A stretch of DNA of 64,000 nucleotides, taken from Rhodospirillaceae bacterium. GTDB lineage: Bacteria; Pseudomonadota; Alphaproteobacteria; Rhodospirillales; UBA2165. Position numbers and translations under genes: made by a program. The notes under the pieces were generated by a model, which was not told the origin of the DNA, searched no databases, and saw nothing but the letters and a program-made list of their open reading frames with translations. The DNA lies in contig JABIHH010000066.1 in the NCBI GenBank assembly GCA_018649725.1, positions 1-64,000 of the forward strand, given 5' to 3'. Each line of letters begins with the position of its first letter. Position 1 is the stretch's first letter. Below, one piece after another: positions 53,718 to 63,922 of the stretch.

Positions 53718-55022
53718 TTAGCGCTTATCCAGCTGAACGTAATCGCGACTGTCTGCACCAAGGTAGAGCTGGCGTGGACGTCCGATTTTTTGGGTTGGAT
53801 CTTCGATCATTTCATTCCATTGAGATATCCAGCCAACCGTCCGGGCGACAGCAAATAATACAGTAAACATCGATACCGGAATACCGATTGCCCTGAAGAT
53901 AATGCCGGAATAGAAATCAACATTCGGATACAGCTTGCGCTCAACGAAGTATTCATCTTCAAGCGCAATGCGTTCCAGTTCCATTGCTAGATCCAGCAGC
54001 GGCTCATCGGTGATGCCAAGTTCACCCAGAACTTCATGGCAGCTCTGCTGCATGACTTTAGCGCGGGGGTCGAAGTTCTTATAAACCCGGTGGCCAAAGC
54101 CCATAAGACGGAACGGATCGTCTTTATCTTTTGCCTTTTTGACGAATTCGTTGATATTATCGACACTGCCGATCTCGTTCAGCATGTTGAGCACAGCTTC
54201 ATTAGCACCGCCATGTGCCGGACCCCATAGGGAGGCAATGCCGGCGGCGATACACGCAAATGGGTTTGCGCCACTAGAGCCGGCCAGGCGAACTGTAGAT
54301 GTCGAGGCATTTTGCTCATGATCGGCATGCAAAATAAGGATGCGGTCCATTGCTTTGGCAAGGGTCGGACTTACATTGTAATCCTCAGCTGGCGTGGCAA
54401 ACATCATGTGAAGGAAATTTTCGGCAAAGCCCAAATCGTTGCGTGGTGAAATAAAGGGCTGGCCAACTGAATATTTATAGGCCTGGGCCGCAATTGTTGG
54501 CACTTTGGCGATGAGGCGATAGGAGGATACCATACGGTGGTGGGGATCATTGATATCCAGGCTATCGTGATAAAATGCTGAGAGAGCGCCAACAACGCCG
54601 CACATGACGGCCATAGGGTGGGCATCCCGGCGGAAACCATGGAAAAATGAGTTGAACTGCTCATGCAGCATGGTGTGATTGGTAATATCTGCGACAAACT
54701 TTGATTTTTCATCGGTATTTGGCAATTCACCATAAAGCAGCAAATAGCAGGTTTCTAAATAATCTGAATGGTCTGCCAATTGATCAATCGGATAACCACG
54801 ATACAGCAAGACACCTTCATCACCGTCAATATAGGTGATTTTCGACTCACAACTGCCGGTCGACGTAAAACCGGGATCATAGGTGAAATGATCCGTATCG
54901 GCATAAAGTCGCCGCACATCGATGACCTTGGGACCGACGGAGCCTTCCAGGACAGGCAATTCCCAGGAATCGCCGGAGGCATTGTCGGTAAGTGTAAAAG
55001 AGTTGGAGTTCTTGTCATTCAT
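53718..55022 (-). CDS. gltA: Citrate synthase
   Basis: [78 protein letters not shown]. Confidence 0.98.
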   Translation of the reverse strand: MNDKNSNSFTLTDNASGDSWELPVLEGSVGPKVIDVRRLYADTDHFTYDPGFTSTGSCESKITYIDGDEGVLLYRGYPIDQLADHSDYLETCYLLLYGELPNTDEKSKFVADITNHTMLHEQFNSFFHGFRRDAHPMAVMCGVVGALSAFYHDSLDINDPHHRMVSSYRLIAKVPTIAAQAYKYSVGQPFISPRNDLGFAENFLHMMFATPAEDYNVSPTLAKAMDRILILHADHEQNASTSTVRLAGSSGANPFACIAAGIASLWGPAHGGANEAVLNMLNEIGSVDNINEFVKKAKDKDDPFRLMGFGHRVYKNFDPRAKVMQQSCHEVLGELGITDEPLLDLAMELERIALEDEYFVERKLYPNVDFYSGIIFRAIGIPVSMFTVLFAVARTVGWISQWNEMIEDPTQKIGRPRQLYLGADSRDYVQLDKR

Positions 55023-55135
55023 GGTTTTTTATCCCCAAGGTTTATGTTTGTTTAAAGCTCGAATATGGGCGGATATATGAAATTTTTACGCCAAAATGTC
55101 AAGCAAGGTACCCTAATGTGCCTGATGAAATGAGT

Positions 55136-56536
55136 TCATAAAACGTCGTCAATGCGGGCTAATGTTTCCTCTTTTCCGAGGACTTCCATAACTTCAAATA
55201 TACCCGGTGATGGCATTGAGCCACTCAACGCGGAGCGCAGAGGTTGGGCAATTTTGCCCAAGCCAACATCGTTGTTCTCGGCCAGGGTTTTGATCAATTG
55301 ATTGAGATTTTCATGATCCCAAGATGCTAAATCGGCTAAAACCGCCCGCGCCTTGTTGACCATTTCAAGCCCACTCTCGTCCAAGCTTTTAGCCGCTTTA
55401 CCTTCAATTTCTATCGGTCGATTAACTGAATAAACCTTAGCATTATCAGATAGTTCTAGGATGTTCTTAGAGCGATCTTTTAATCCGTTTATACCACAGG
55501 TTAATCGCGTTTCAGCATCTGAATTTACGTTTCCATCAAGTAGTTTTGATACTTCCGGTAAGATTAGTTGTACTAGCCGATCATTATCACATTCGTTGAT
55601 GTAATGGCTGTTCAAATTCTGAAGTTTGTCCATGTCAAAACGCGCTGCAGATTTGCCGACACTATCTAAATCAAACCACTCAATAGCTTGTTCCTGGCTA
55701 ATGATTTCGTCATCTCCATGGGACCAACCGAGCCGTAATAAATAATTGTTTACCGCTTCCGGTAAAAAGCCCATATCGCGATAGGCTTCGACACCTAAGG
55801 CACCGTGCCGTTTCGACAATTTTGCCCCATCCGCACCATGTAACAACGGCATATGAGCAAAGATAGGTAGATCCCAATCCATTGCAGTATAGATCTGGAT
55901 TTGACGAAAGGTGTTGGTAAGGTGGTCATCGCCCCGAATAACGTGCGATATGTCCATGTCATAGTCATCCACAACAACGGCCAGCATATAGGTCGGGGTG
56001 CCATCAGCGCGTAGCAGGATCATGTCATCCAATTGGCTGTTAGCGACGGTAACATCGCCTTGAACAGCATCATCTATGCTAGTTTCCCCCTCAAGCGGTG
56101 CTTTTAGACGAATAACCGGATCAACGCCATCCGGCGCCTCGGCTGGATCGCGATCGCGCCAGGTTCCATCATAAAGGCGCGAGCTGCCGGCCGCTCTGGC
56201 TTTATCGCGCATTTCTGACAGTTCTTCAGGGCTGCAGTAACACGGATAGGCTTTGCCATTTGCCAATAACTCATTAGCGACTTCAGTATGGCGGTCACGT
56301 CGCTCAAACTGTGAGTAGGCGTCGCCATCCCAATCCAGGCCAAGCCACTTCATGCCGGCAAAAATTGCATCTACGGCCTCATCGGTGGAGCGCTTGCGAT
56401 CGGTATCTTCAATGCGCAGTAGAAACTCGCCGCCATGGTGTTTTGCAAAGAGCCAGTTGAAAAGGGCAGTGCGCGCTCCTCCGATGTGGAGAAAGCCGGT
56501 TGGAGACGGGGCAAAACGGGTAATAACTTTGGACAA
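55136..56536 (-). CDS. gltX: Glutamate--tRNA ligase
   Basis: VITRFAPSPTGFLHIGGARTALFNWLFAKHHGGEFLLRIEDTDRKRS, KLSKRHG. Confidence 0.97.
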   Translation of the reverse strand: MSKVITRFAPSPTGFLHIGGARTALFNWLFAKHHGGEFLLRIEDTDRKRSTDEAVDAIFAGMKWLGLDWDGDAYSQFERRDRHTEVANELLANGKAYPCYCSPEELSEMRDKARAAGSSRLYDGTWRDRDPAEAPDGVDPVIRLKAPLEGETSIDDAVQGDVTVANSQLDDMILLRADGTPTYMLAVVVDDYDMDISHVIRGDDHLTNTFRQIQIYTAMDWDLPIFAHMPLLHGADGAKLSKRHGALGVEAYRDMGFLPEAVNNYLLRLGWSHGDDEIISQEQAIEWFDLDSVGKSAARFDMDKLQNLNSHYINECDNDRLVQLILPEVSKLLDGNVNSDAETRLTCGINGLKDRSKNILELSDNAKVYSVNRPIEIEGKAAKSLDESGLEMVNKARAVLADLASWDHENLNQLIKTLAENNDVGLGKIAQPLRSALSGSMPSPGIFEVMEVLGKEETLARIDDVL

Positions 56537-56674
56537 ATTGAGACAACCTATTGAAAGTATTGATTAATTTTAACGAAGGCGGGCAGTTTACCGGCTGAAT
56601 ATTGCTCTGTCACTCTGAAAACCAGCTGGTACGCATCGGTCGACCTTTTATGATATTAATGCTAGAAAAAATGA

Positions 56675-57580
56675 ATGAATAATCTAGCCAGTATATTTTA
56701 TCGGCATTTTGTGAGAGAGCGGGACCGTTGGGTTTTGTGGTTACCGGTTTGCCTCGGGTTGGGCGTCGGTGGATATTTCTCTCTGCTGGTCGAGCCGTCC
56801 TTATGGCTGAGTATGTGCAGCATTGCTGGCCTGGGATTTGCCGCATTTGTATTGCGTGCCAAGTTTAGCATCTTTGTTGGCCTCATTGCATGTTTCGCTA
56901 TTGCCCTCGGTTTCGGGGCGGCACAGGTAAGAACGCTTAGCGTCGCTCATCCGGTATTGGAAAAACGAGTTGGACCGATATCACTATCCGGCCGCATCGT
57001 ATTTGTCGAAAATTTGATAAGGGACCTCGGATAACGGTGGAAAAAACGCATGTGCCGCGTTTACAAAGCTTTCAAACGCCGGAGAAAATTCGCCTGACCT
57101 TACGAGGTACTCAACCAGATCTGGTGCCGGGGCAATGGATCCAACTCCGGGCTGTCCTAACGCCGCCGCCGCCGCCGGTTATGCCAGGAGCCTTTGATTT
57201 TCAAAGGCGATTTTATTTCATGGAGATTGGCGCAACCGGCTTTGGCCTCGGACCCGCTGAAATTGTAGCTGAGCACGACATATCGGGGACAACCCTTCAG
57301 TTGGGCACCTCGATTAATCTATTTGTCGCCGAATTACGCCAAAAGGTGGCTGAAACTGTCCGAAATATTCTTCCAGGCGCGGTAGGCGGTGTCGCGGCTG
57401 CTCTGATGACCGGCGACAGAAGTGGTATTCCAAAATCGATATTGGAGGCTTTTCGTAAATCTGGCTTGGCGCATTTGTTAGCGATTTCAGGTCTTCATAT
57501 TGGCCTGATTGCCGGTCTGCTATTTGGTGGAATTCGGGCTGGATTGGCGCTAATTCCAGCCTTGGCGCTGCGTTATACAG
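56675..57580 (+). pseudogene. comEC: comEC N-terminal remnant with a -1 frameshift near 57010, truncated
   Basis: Two ORFs in different frames rejoin as ...SLSGRIVFVE[frameshift]FDKGPRITVEKTHVPRLQSF...GAFDFQRRFYFMEIGATGFGLG...ALMTGDRSGIPKSILEAFRKSGLAHLLAISGLHIGLIAGLLFGGIRAGLALIPALALRY. ComEC signature without the rest of the competence domain. Confidence 0.85.
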
Positions 57581-57702
57581 ACGCTCAAATCGTCGAGATA
57601 ATCACCCACGTAGGTATGAATATCCTTACCAATCTCATTGGCAAGGCGACACGAGTTGATATTGATTTTCCCAAGGTGTCGCTGGAAAAATTGGCAGCCT
57701 AG
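57575..57702 (+). pseudogene. C-terminal tail of a carboxymuconolactone decarboxylase (CMD/AhpD-like) protein, in frame with the comEC remnant
   Basis: RYTDAQIVEIITHVGMNILTNLIGKATRVDIDFPKVSLEKLAA resembles the C-terminus of CMD-family proteins and not ComEC. Confidence 0.6.
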
Positions 57703-57768
57703 TTTTTATAGTTAGTTTGGAGGCGGATAGGAGTCAGGTATCCGTCTCCTCATCACAAGGAGAATATT

Positions 57769-58401
57769 ATGGTTGAGACTTTTACAGACATTATGTTTAC
57801 CCCTTCGGTAAAAGCTGCCCAAGAGCAACTTGGCAGTCGCGCCATGTATGAAAAAGTTGAAAAAGAAGGACATTCAAGCAACGAGCTAACTGATCGGGAA
57901 AAAGAATTTATAGAAGCGCGAGATAGCTTCTATCAGGCGACCGTTGGTGAAACGGGCTGGCCCTATGTACAATTTAGAGGTGGCCCGACAGGTTTTCTCA
58001 AAGTGTTGAATGACAAAACCATCGGTTACGCTGATTTTAGGGGCAATGTCCAATACCTGAGTGTTGGTAATCTTAATGCCGATGACCGCATTGCACTGAT
58101 ACTTATGGATTACCCAAAGCGTAAACGTCTAAAAATCTGGGCGCGCGCTACTCTTATTAATGAAGATGAAAATCCAGAACTGCTGCAACAATTGGAAATA
58201 CCCACCTATCGAGCAAGAATTGAACGCGCCGTTATTTTGACCATTGAGGCGTTTGATTGGAATTGTCCTCAACACATCACACCAAGATTTACAGAATTTG
58301 AACAAGAAGACCTTGTTGCTCCTCTAAAGACAAGAATCAGCGAGCTTGAGAAATTACTTGATGCTAAATCGAAGGAATTATCATGCATGTATGAGAAATA
58401 A
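57769..58401 (+). CDS. Pyridoxamine 5'-phosphate oxidase-fold (PPOX, flavin-binding) protein
   Basis: ARDSFYQATVGETGWPYVQFRGGPTGFLKVLNDKTIGYADFRGNVQYLSVGNL...RIALILMDYPKRKRLKIWARA. Confidence 0.85.
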   Translation: MVETFTDIMFTPSVKAAQEQLGSRAMYEKVEKEGHSSNELTDREKEFIEARDSFYQATVGETGWPYVQFRGGPTGFLKVLNDKTIGYADFRGNVQYLSVGNLNADDRIALILMDYPKRKRLKIWARATLINEDENPELLQQLEIPTYRARIERAVILTIEAFDWNCPQHITPRFTEFEQEDLVAPLKTRISELEKLLDAKSKELSCMYEK

Positions 58402-58411
58402 CTAATTGGGC

Positions 58412-58441
58412 GATGTCCGCTTTTGGCTAATAGCAGACATC
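58412..58441. repeat. Degenerate inverted repeat copy 1 (GTCCGC...GCGGAC family)
   Basis: gatgtccgc-ttttggctaata-gcagacatc. Confidence 0.6.
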
Positions 58442-58459
58442 TCAGCCCTACTTAATTAG

Positions 58460-58486
58460 AGTCCGCTTTGCCCCCAATAGCGGACA
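58460..58486. repeat. Degenerate inverted repeat copy 2
   Basis: agtccgct-ttgcccccaat-agcggaca. Confidence 0.6.
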
Positions 58487-58507
58487 TTATCCAAGATACA
58501 CAAAAGA

Positions 58508-58533
58508 GTCTGCTTTTGACCTAAAACGGACAT
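58508..58533. repeat. Degenerate inverted repeat copy 3
   Basis: gtctgcttttgacctaaaacggacat. Confidence 0.55.
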
Positions 58534-58759
58534 CAGAAACATTTTGAAACTACTGAACATCAACCGGCTAAAGCCGGTAAATGTGCGCTCAACTCAATGC
58601 TGAAAATCAAGCAGCCCTGTCAAAGGCGCCCAAGCAGCTTACGCTCAGATTCTTGCTGTCGATAGCGGCATAGCTAAATGATTGTCTAACCAGAATGAAA
58701 ATACCATTATGCGAGATAAGTAAATATGGTAATGCCTAAATAGTAGTGGAAGCCTATCC

Positions 58760-60280
58760 ATGCCTGACCCGCAAAATGACTTACTTTCTACCGTCCGCGA
58801 TTTTCACGTCCAAGGACAGCTTGATCGAGCCGAACCACTTTACCGCGAGATTATTGAGGCTGATCCGGAAAATGCCGAAGCCTGGCATTTGCTCGGTGTG
58901 CTTATGCTGCAAAAAGGACAGGGCGTAGATGCTGAAAGCTATTTAAGCGAGGCCATTAAACTTAAACCTGATGAGGCTAAATATTTTAACAATCTATCGA
59001 GTGCCCAAAAACTTGGCGGCAAGGTGACCGAGGCTGAGGGCTCCCTGCGCAAAGCCGTTGAGCTCGACCCCAACTTCGCCGATGGCCATGTTAATTTAGG
59101 TTACCTGCTATCGGAAGCCGAACGCTATGATGAAGCTATCGTGAGCTATCGCTCTGCAATTGAACATTATCCCAAAATTGCTGAGCTACATCAGAATTTG
59201 GCCCATGCTTTATTTCAAGTTGGATTGCTCGATGAAGCCAAATTAATTTGCCTGAAGGCACTCAGTTTAAAGCCGGACTTGAGTACGGCGCAAAATGTGT
59301 TGGGCGGTATTCTTGCCGGGCTCAATGAATTACCGGAAGCAATTGACGCCTATGAAAAAGCGCTCAGTGCCGGTGCTGTTACAATTAGCTCTTATAATAA
59401 TTTAGGGCTGATCTACCGGACGCAACGTAATTTTGAAGCGGCAGAATCCAATTACCGTAGGGCTCTGTCATTGGAACCTGAAAATGTTGATTCGCTCGTC
59501 GGCTTGGCCAGTGTGCTGATGGCGTCCGGGCAGGAACATAAGGCGATTGAGACCTTTCAACAGATATTAGCTATCGATCCAGAAAACGGTGATGCCAAAC
59601 ATATGATCTCTGCTTTATCAGGTCGTACCACCGATACCGCGCCCGAGGCTTACGTTAAAAGTCTGTTTGATTTCTACGCACCTAATTTTGATCAGGATTT
59701 AACCGAACGCCTACAATATAAAATTCCCTTTCAGATGCGTGAGGTGGTTGATCAATATTTTGCTGACCAAGAACCAGGTGTCACGCCTGAGTTTAAATGC
59801 CTGCTCGATCAAGGTAGTGGCACCGGGCTAGTCGGTGAGGCCTTTCAAAATTGTACGGACGTAATGATCGGCTTGGATTTGGCGCCAAAAATGATCGCCG
59901 CGGCAAGTGAGAAAGAAATTTATGATGAACTGCATGAGATTGAACTGGTCGACTATTTGGCCGGGCCGCTATCGGCTGACCGGAGCTTTGATATTGTTGC
60001 TGCAGCCGATGTGTTTATCTATATTGGCAAGTTGGATAATTTATTTGAGGCCACTGTTAAGCGTCTGCAATCCGGCGCGTTGTATGTTTTTTCAGTGGAG
60101 AATTCAAACTCAGAAGATTTTATTTTGAGAAGTTCCGGACGTTATGCACAAAGCCGCGCTTATATCGAGAGGCTGGCCAGCACTCATGGTTTTAGTATTG
60201 AAGTTGCGGAGCCAGCGAAAATCAGGAAGCACGGTAATAAATTTATGCAGGGCACGATTTACATTCTAAAATACCTATAA
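58760..60280 (+). CDS. TPR-repeat protein fused to a class I SAM methyltransferase domain
   Basis: Tandem TPRs (AEPLYREIIEADPENAEAWHLLGVLMLQKG etc.) followed by LLDQGSGTGLVGEAF, MIGLDLAPKMI and YVFSVENS. Confidence 0.88.
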   Translation: MPDPQNDLLSTVRDFHVQGQLDRAEPLYREIIEADPENAEAWHLLGVLMLQKGQGVDAESYLSEAIKLKPDEAKYFNNLSSAQKLGGKVTEAEGSLRKAVELDPNFADGHVNLGYLLSEAERYDEAIVSYRSAIEHYPKIAELHQNLAHALFQVGLLDEAKLICLKALSLKPDLSTAQNVLGGILAGLNELPEAIDAYEKALSAGAVTISSYNNLGLIYRTQRNFEAAESNYRRALSLEPENVDSLVGLASVLMASGQEHKAIETFQQILAIDPENGDAKHMISALSGRTTDTAPEAYVKSLFDFYAPNFDQDLTERLQYKIPFQMREVVDQYFADQEPGVTPEFKCLLDQGSGTGLVGEAFQNCTDVMIGLDLAPKMIAAASEKEIYDELHEIELVDYLAGPLSADRSFDIVAAADVFIYIGKLDNLFEATVKRLQSGALYVFSVENSNSEDFILRSSGRYAQSRAYIERLASTHGFSIEVAEPAKIRKHGNKFMQGTIYILKYL

Positions 60281-60368
60281 AGATGAATGTCATTGGCACA
60301 TCAAAGAGCTTAATTTGGCGGGCGTAGAAGGCTCTTCACAATACAATAAAAAATGGCACCAATAACGG

Positions 60369-60392
60369 GTCTGCTTCTGGCTATTAGCGGAC
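60369..60392. repeat. Degenerate inverted repeat copy 4
   Basis: gtctgcttctggctattagcggac, same family as the 58.4 kb copies. Confidence 0.55.
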
Positions 60393-60474
60393 TCTTTGAC
60401 CTTATGTAATTGATGCCCGCTTTCGAGTGGATAGCAGCTCAAAGGCCGGGGGAACGTGAGGCGGGAGAGGGTGA

Positions 60475-61188
60475 TTACGCTTCCGGCACCATGGCCTCAT
60501 CGAACTCCGTCTGATCTTTGATCCAATCTTCAATCGCCTCTGGCTCGCTCAGCGCTTTTAACAGGGCGCTTGCGAGCTCCATTTCTTTTGGTTCAATGCC
60601 ACTTTCGGCGATACCGAGTTGCAGGCCGATGGCGACCGAGCGGACGATGCCCTTGTGGGATTCATATTGTGGAATGGCGTGGTTTTTTCCGGGTGTTGCA
60701 TCATCCATTTCACACGCATCTCGGTCCAGAGAGTGCATGGCGCGGCAGGTGAGGGGGCGGGCGGAGTAGATGGTGCATTGGCGGGAGGCGGGATCGAGCA
60801 GGGGGCAGTCGATCCGGGAGGCGGCACGCTCAAATTGGCTCATGCCGCTGGTCGCGTTGAGGGTCTCTGAAAGATGCGCGATCAAATCTCGCTTTTGTTC
60901 AGCGCTGAAATTGGTGTTGATATATTTGGTCAGGATGGCCAGCTCCGGCATGCTGAGGCCAACATATTGATGGCAGCAAAAGGTGCAGCCGGCCACGCAG
61001 GCTAAAAGCTGGTCCGGTGGGTCTTCTTGATAAAATCGTTTAAGGAAAGCCTCTGTCGTGTCGATGGCATCAATACCGATATCGGCGAGCCCGTCAGCAG
61101 AGTGGTTTTTAGCAAAAGCCTGGGTGACGCTCTCTGATTGCGCCAGCTTTATTTGGTCTTCAAAATCTGGTTCATCGGTTTTTGCCAT
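60475..61188 (-). CDS. YkgJ-family cysteine cluster protein
   Basis: CVAGCTFCCHQYVGLSMPELAIL...DCPLLDPASRQCTIYSARPLTCRAMHS. Confidence 0.85.
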   Translation of the reverse strand: MAKTDEPDFEDQIKLAQSESVTQAFAKNHSADGLADIGIDAIDTTEAFLKRFYQEDPPDQLLACVAGCTFCCHQYVGLSMPELAILTKYINTNFSAEQKRDLIAHLSETLNATSGMSQFERAASRIDCPLLDPASRQCTIYSARPLTCRAMHSLDRDACEMDDATPGKNHAIPQYESHKGIVRSVAIGLQLGIAESGIEPKEMELASALLKALSEPEAIEDWIKDQTEFDEAMVPEA

Positions 61189-61750
61189 GATACTCAGCGT
61201 TTGGCATCATGTCTAAGCCATGCGCCATGCGGTTGGTGTAATTGAAAAAGGCAGCCGTGTCGCAGATATCGAAAATATCCTGCTCGGCAAAACCAACATC
61301 GCGCAGTGCAGCCCGATCGTCATCGCCAATATCATGCGGGTGTTCTGTCAGCTTCCAGGCAAAATCGAGCATGGCACGGGTGCGCTCATCAAGCTCGGCG
61401 ACCCGGTAATTCATCACCATCATTTCGCCCAATTGCGGATCACCCGAAAGCTCGCGCACGGCTTGGCCATGGGCAACGAGGCAGTAATAACAGCGATTGG
61501 CCGACGAGACGACAACCGCGATCATTTCGCGCTCAAGCTTGGTGAGATTGCAGTCCTCTTCGTCCAGCATGAGCTTGTTATAGAACGCGGTGAAGTTACG
61601 GAACTTTTCAATATTGCCGGTATAAGCGCTAAGCACATTTGGCACCATGCCGAGCTTGTCTTGGCAAATGGTAAAATATTTTTTCGTTGCCTCATCCAGG
61701 CTGTCTGGATCGGGGAGGGGGAGTTTAATGATGTGTTCTGGTTGGGGCAT
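61172..61750 (-). CDS. Peroxidase-related / AhpD-like CMD-family protein
   Basis: LTKLEREMIAVVVSSANRCYYCLVAHGQAVREL (CxxC...H), DFAWKLTEHP. Confidence 0.88.
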   Translation of the reverse strand: MPQPEHIIKLPLPDPDSLDEATKKYFTICQDKLGMVPNVLSAYTGNIEKFRNFTAFYNKLMLDEEDCNLTKLEREMIAVVVSSANRCYYCLVAHGQAVRELSGDPQLGEMMVMNYRVAELDERTRAMLDFAWKLTEHPHDIGDDDRAALRDVGFAEQDIFDICDTAAFFNYTNRMAHGLDMMPNAEYHGKNR

Positions 61751-61765
61751 TTTTATCTACTTAAA

Positions 61766-62836
61766 TTATCTACATTGAGCTTTATGACGAAGCATGTGAT
61801 CGGCGAGCACGCAGGCGACCATGGCCTCGCCAACCGGGACGCCTCGGATGCCGACACACGGATCGTGGCGGCCTTTGGTTGAAACCTCGGTCTCTTTGCC
61901 GTCCGTGGTGATGGTCTGACGGGTTGCCAGGATTGAGCTCGTAGGTTTGACGGCAAAGCGGGCAACAATATCCTGGCCGGTCGAGATGCCGCCCAAAATT
62001 CCGCCGGCATGGTTGGAGAGAAACGCCGGGCGACCATCTTCTATCCGCATCTCATCAGCGTTCTCTTCACCGCTCAATTCTGCAGCACCAAAGCCGGCAC
62101 CAATTTCCACACCTTTGGCGGCATTGATGCTCATCAGCGCTTTGGCGATATCGGCATCCAATTTGTCATAAACCGGATTGCCGAAGCCGACAGGCACACC
62201 TCTGGCAATCACTTCAACGACGGCACCAACCGAGGAGCCTGATTTTCGGACTTCGTCCAGATGGTTTTCCCAGACCGGCACCATCTCAGGGTCCGGGCAC
62301 CAGAAATCATTGTTATCGATCTCGGTCCAATCCCAATTGCCGCGATTAATTTTGTGGCTGCCGATTTGAACCAGCGCGCCCTTAAGCGCGATACTCTCGC
62401 CTAAAATTTTTCGCGCAATGGCACCAGCAGCGACGCGGTTAGCAGTCTCGCGGGCGCTGGCACGGCCGGAGCCCCGATAATCGCGATTGCCGTATTTCTG
62501 ATGGTAAGTGAAATCAGCATGGCCCGGACGGTAGAGGTCTTTGATATCGTCATAATCTTTTGAGCGCTGATCGGTGTTCTCGATCAGCAGGGCGATTGGC
62601 GTGCCGGTGGTTTTGCCTTCAAAGACGCCAGATAATATCTGTACCTTGTCCGCCTCATTGCGCTGGGTTGTGAAGCGTGACTGGCCGGGCTTGCGCTTAT
62701 CAAGCCAGATTTGGATATCGTCTTCATTGAGTTCAATATTAGGCGGCGTGCCATCGATAACACAGCCAATGGCAGGCCCGTGGCTTTCGCCGAACGTCGT
62801 GAATTGAAACAAATGGCCGAAGCTATTTCCCGACAT
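61766..62836 (-). CDS. aroC: Chorismate synthase
   Basis: [72 protein letters not shown]. Confidence 0.98.
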   Translation of the reverse strand: MSGNSFGHLFQFTTFGESHGPAIGCVIDGTPPNIELNEDDIQIWLDKRKPGQSRFTTQRNEADKVQILSGVFEGKTTGTPIALLIENTDQRSKDYDDIKDLYRPGHADFTYHQKYGNRDYRGSGRASARETANRVAAGAIARKILGESIALKGALVQIGSHKINRGNWDWTEIDNNDFWCPDPEMVPVWENHLDEVRKSGSSVGAVVEVIARGVPVGFGNPVYDKLDADIAKALMSINAAKGVEIGAGFGAAELSGEENADEMRIEDGRPAFLSNHAGGILGGISTGQDIVARFAVKPTSSILATRQTITTDGKETEVSTKGRHDPCVGIRGVPVGEAMVACVLADHMLRHKAQCR

Positions 62837-62847
62837 GGTTCATCAAC

Positions 62848-63672
62848 TTAATCTTCACCGTTATTGACGGTGATGTCGGGTGCGTCGGGGGCTTTCATGC
62901 CGACAATGTTATAGCCGCAATCGACATGATGGGTCTCGCCGGTCACACCGGAGGAAAGATCGCTCAACAGATACATGCCGGATCCACCAACATCTTCATT
63001 GGTGACGTTGCGGCGAAGTGGGGAGTTATATTCGTTCCATTTGAGGATATAGCGAAAATCACCGATGCCGGAAGCGGCCAATGTTTTCATCGGGCCGGCT
63101 GAGAGCGAGTTGACGCGAATGTTCTGTTTGCCGAGATCTTCTGCCAAGTAGCGCACACTTGCTTCAAGGGCAGCTTTAGCAACACCCATGACATTGTAAT
63201 GCGGCATCACGCGCTCGGAGCCGGCATAGGTCAGCGTCAGCAACGAGCCACCATCGGTCATGAGCTCCTGAGCACGTTGGCATATGGCGGTGAAGGAATA
63301 GCAAGAGATTTGCATGGTCCGGGTGAAGTTGTCGGCTGAGGTGTCGAGGTATTTTCCGGTTAATTCGTCCTTATCGGAAAACGCGATACCATGCAGAATG
63401 AAATCGAGCTTGCCCCATTTTTTCTGCACTTCATCGAACACAGCATCAATGCTGCCATCATCCGTGACATCGCAAGGCATAATGAGGTCCGAGCCAATCG
63501 ATTCGGCCAGCGGCGTAATGCGTTTTAGCAGCGCATCGCCCTGATAGGTGAAGGCCAGCTCAGCCCCTTGGTCAGATGTTGCTTTGGCTATGTTCCAGGC
63601 GATTGAGCGACTATTGGCGACGCCCATAATCAAACCTCTTTTGCCTGCCATCAGGCCTGCTGAATTACTCAT
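62848..63672 (-). CDS. fabI: Enoyl-ACP reductase (NADH) FabI
   Basis: GLIMGVANSRSIAWNIAKATSDQGAELAFTYQG, LTYAGSERVMPHYNVMGVAKAALEASVRYLAEDLG. Confidence 0.97.
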   Translation of the reverse strand: MSNSAGLMAGKRGLIMGVANSRSIAWNIAKATSDQGAELAFTYQGDALLKRITPLAESIGSDLIMPCDVTDDGSIDAVFDEVQKKWGKLDFILHGIAFSDKDELTGKYLDTSADNFTRTMQISCYSFTAICQRAQELMTDGGSLLTLTYAGSERVMPHYNVMGVAKAALEASVRYLAEDLGKQNIRVNSLSAGPMKTLAASGIGDFRYILKWNEYNSPLRRNVTNEDVGGSGMYLLSDLSSGVTGETHHVDCGYNIVGMKAPDAPDITVNNGED

Positions 63673-63922
63673 TGATCCCTCATTATTATTCGTATTATTG
63701 ATTAGTATCCGGCTACCCCCGCCGGAATCATCACAACATAAGTAAAAGTTAGCTGATGATCGACAAAAACATTTAAAGCTTTGCTAAGACTTCGAATTCT
63801 AGGAGACTTATGCGGTTTCCCGGCTTAAATAGCAATGCTCAATGGCGGCATTTAGCCGGCGACATCATCACGTTTTTTAACAATAAATTTCAGATTCGCG
63901 GTTTGTCAGGATGAATAGTGTT

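Noticed and set aside
58412-58533. CRISPR array
   Set aside because: Only three degenerate copies, each an inverted repeat with variable spacing; no uniform direct repeats or cas genes.
57769-60475. Prophage or transposon island
   Set aside because: No integrase, transposase or phage structural gene; the nearest tRNA (9.5 kb) is far away. Only breakpoints and repeats are supported.
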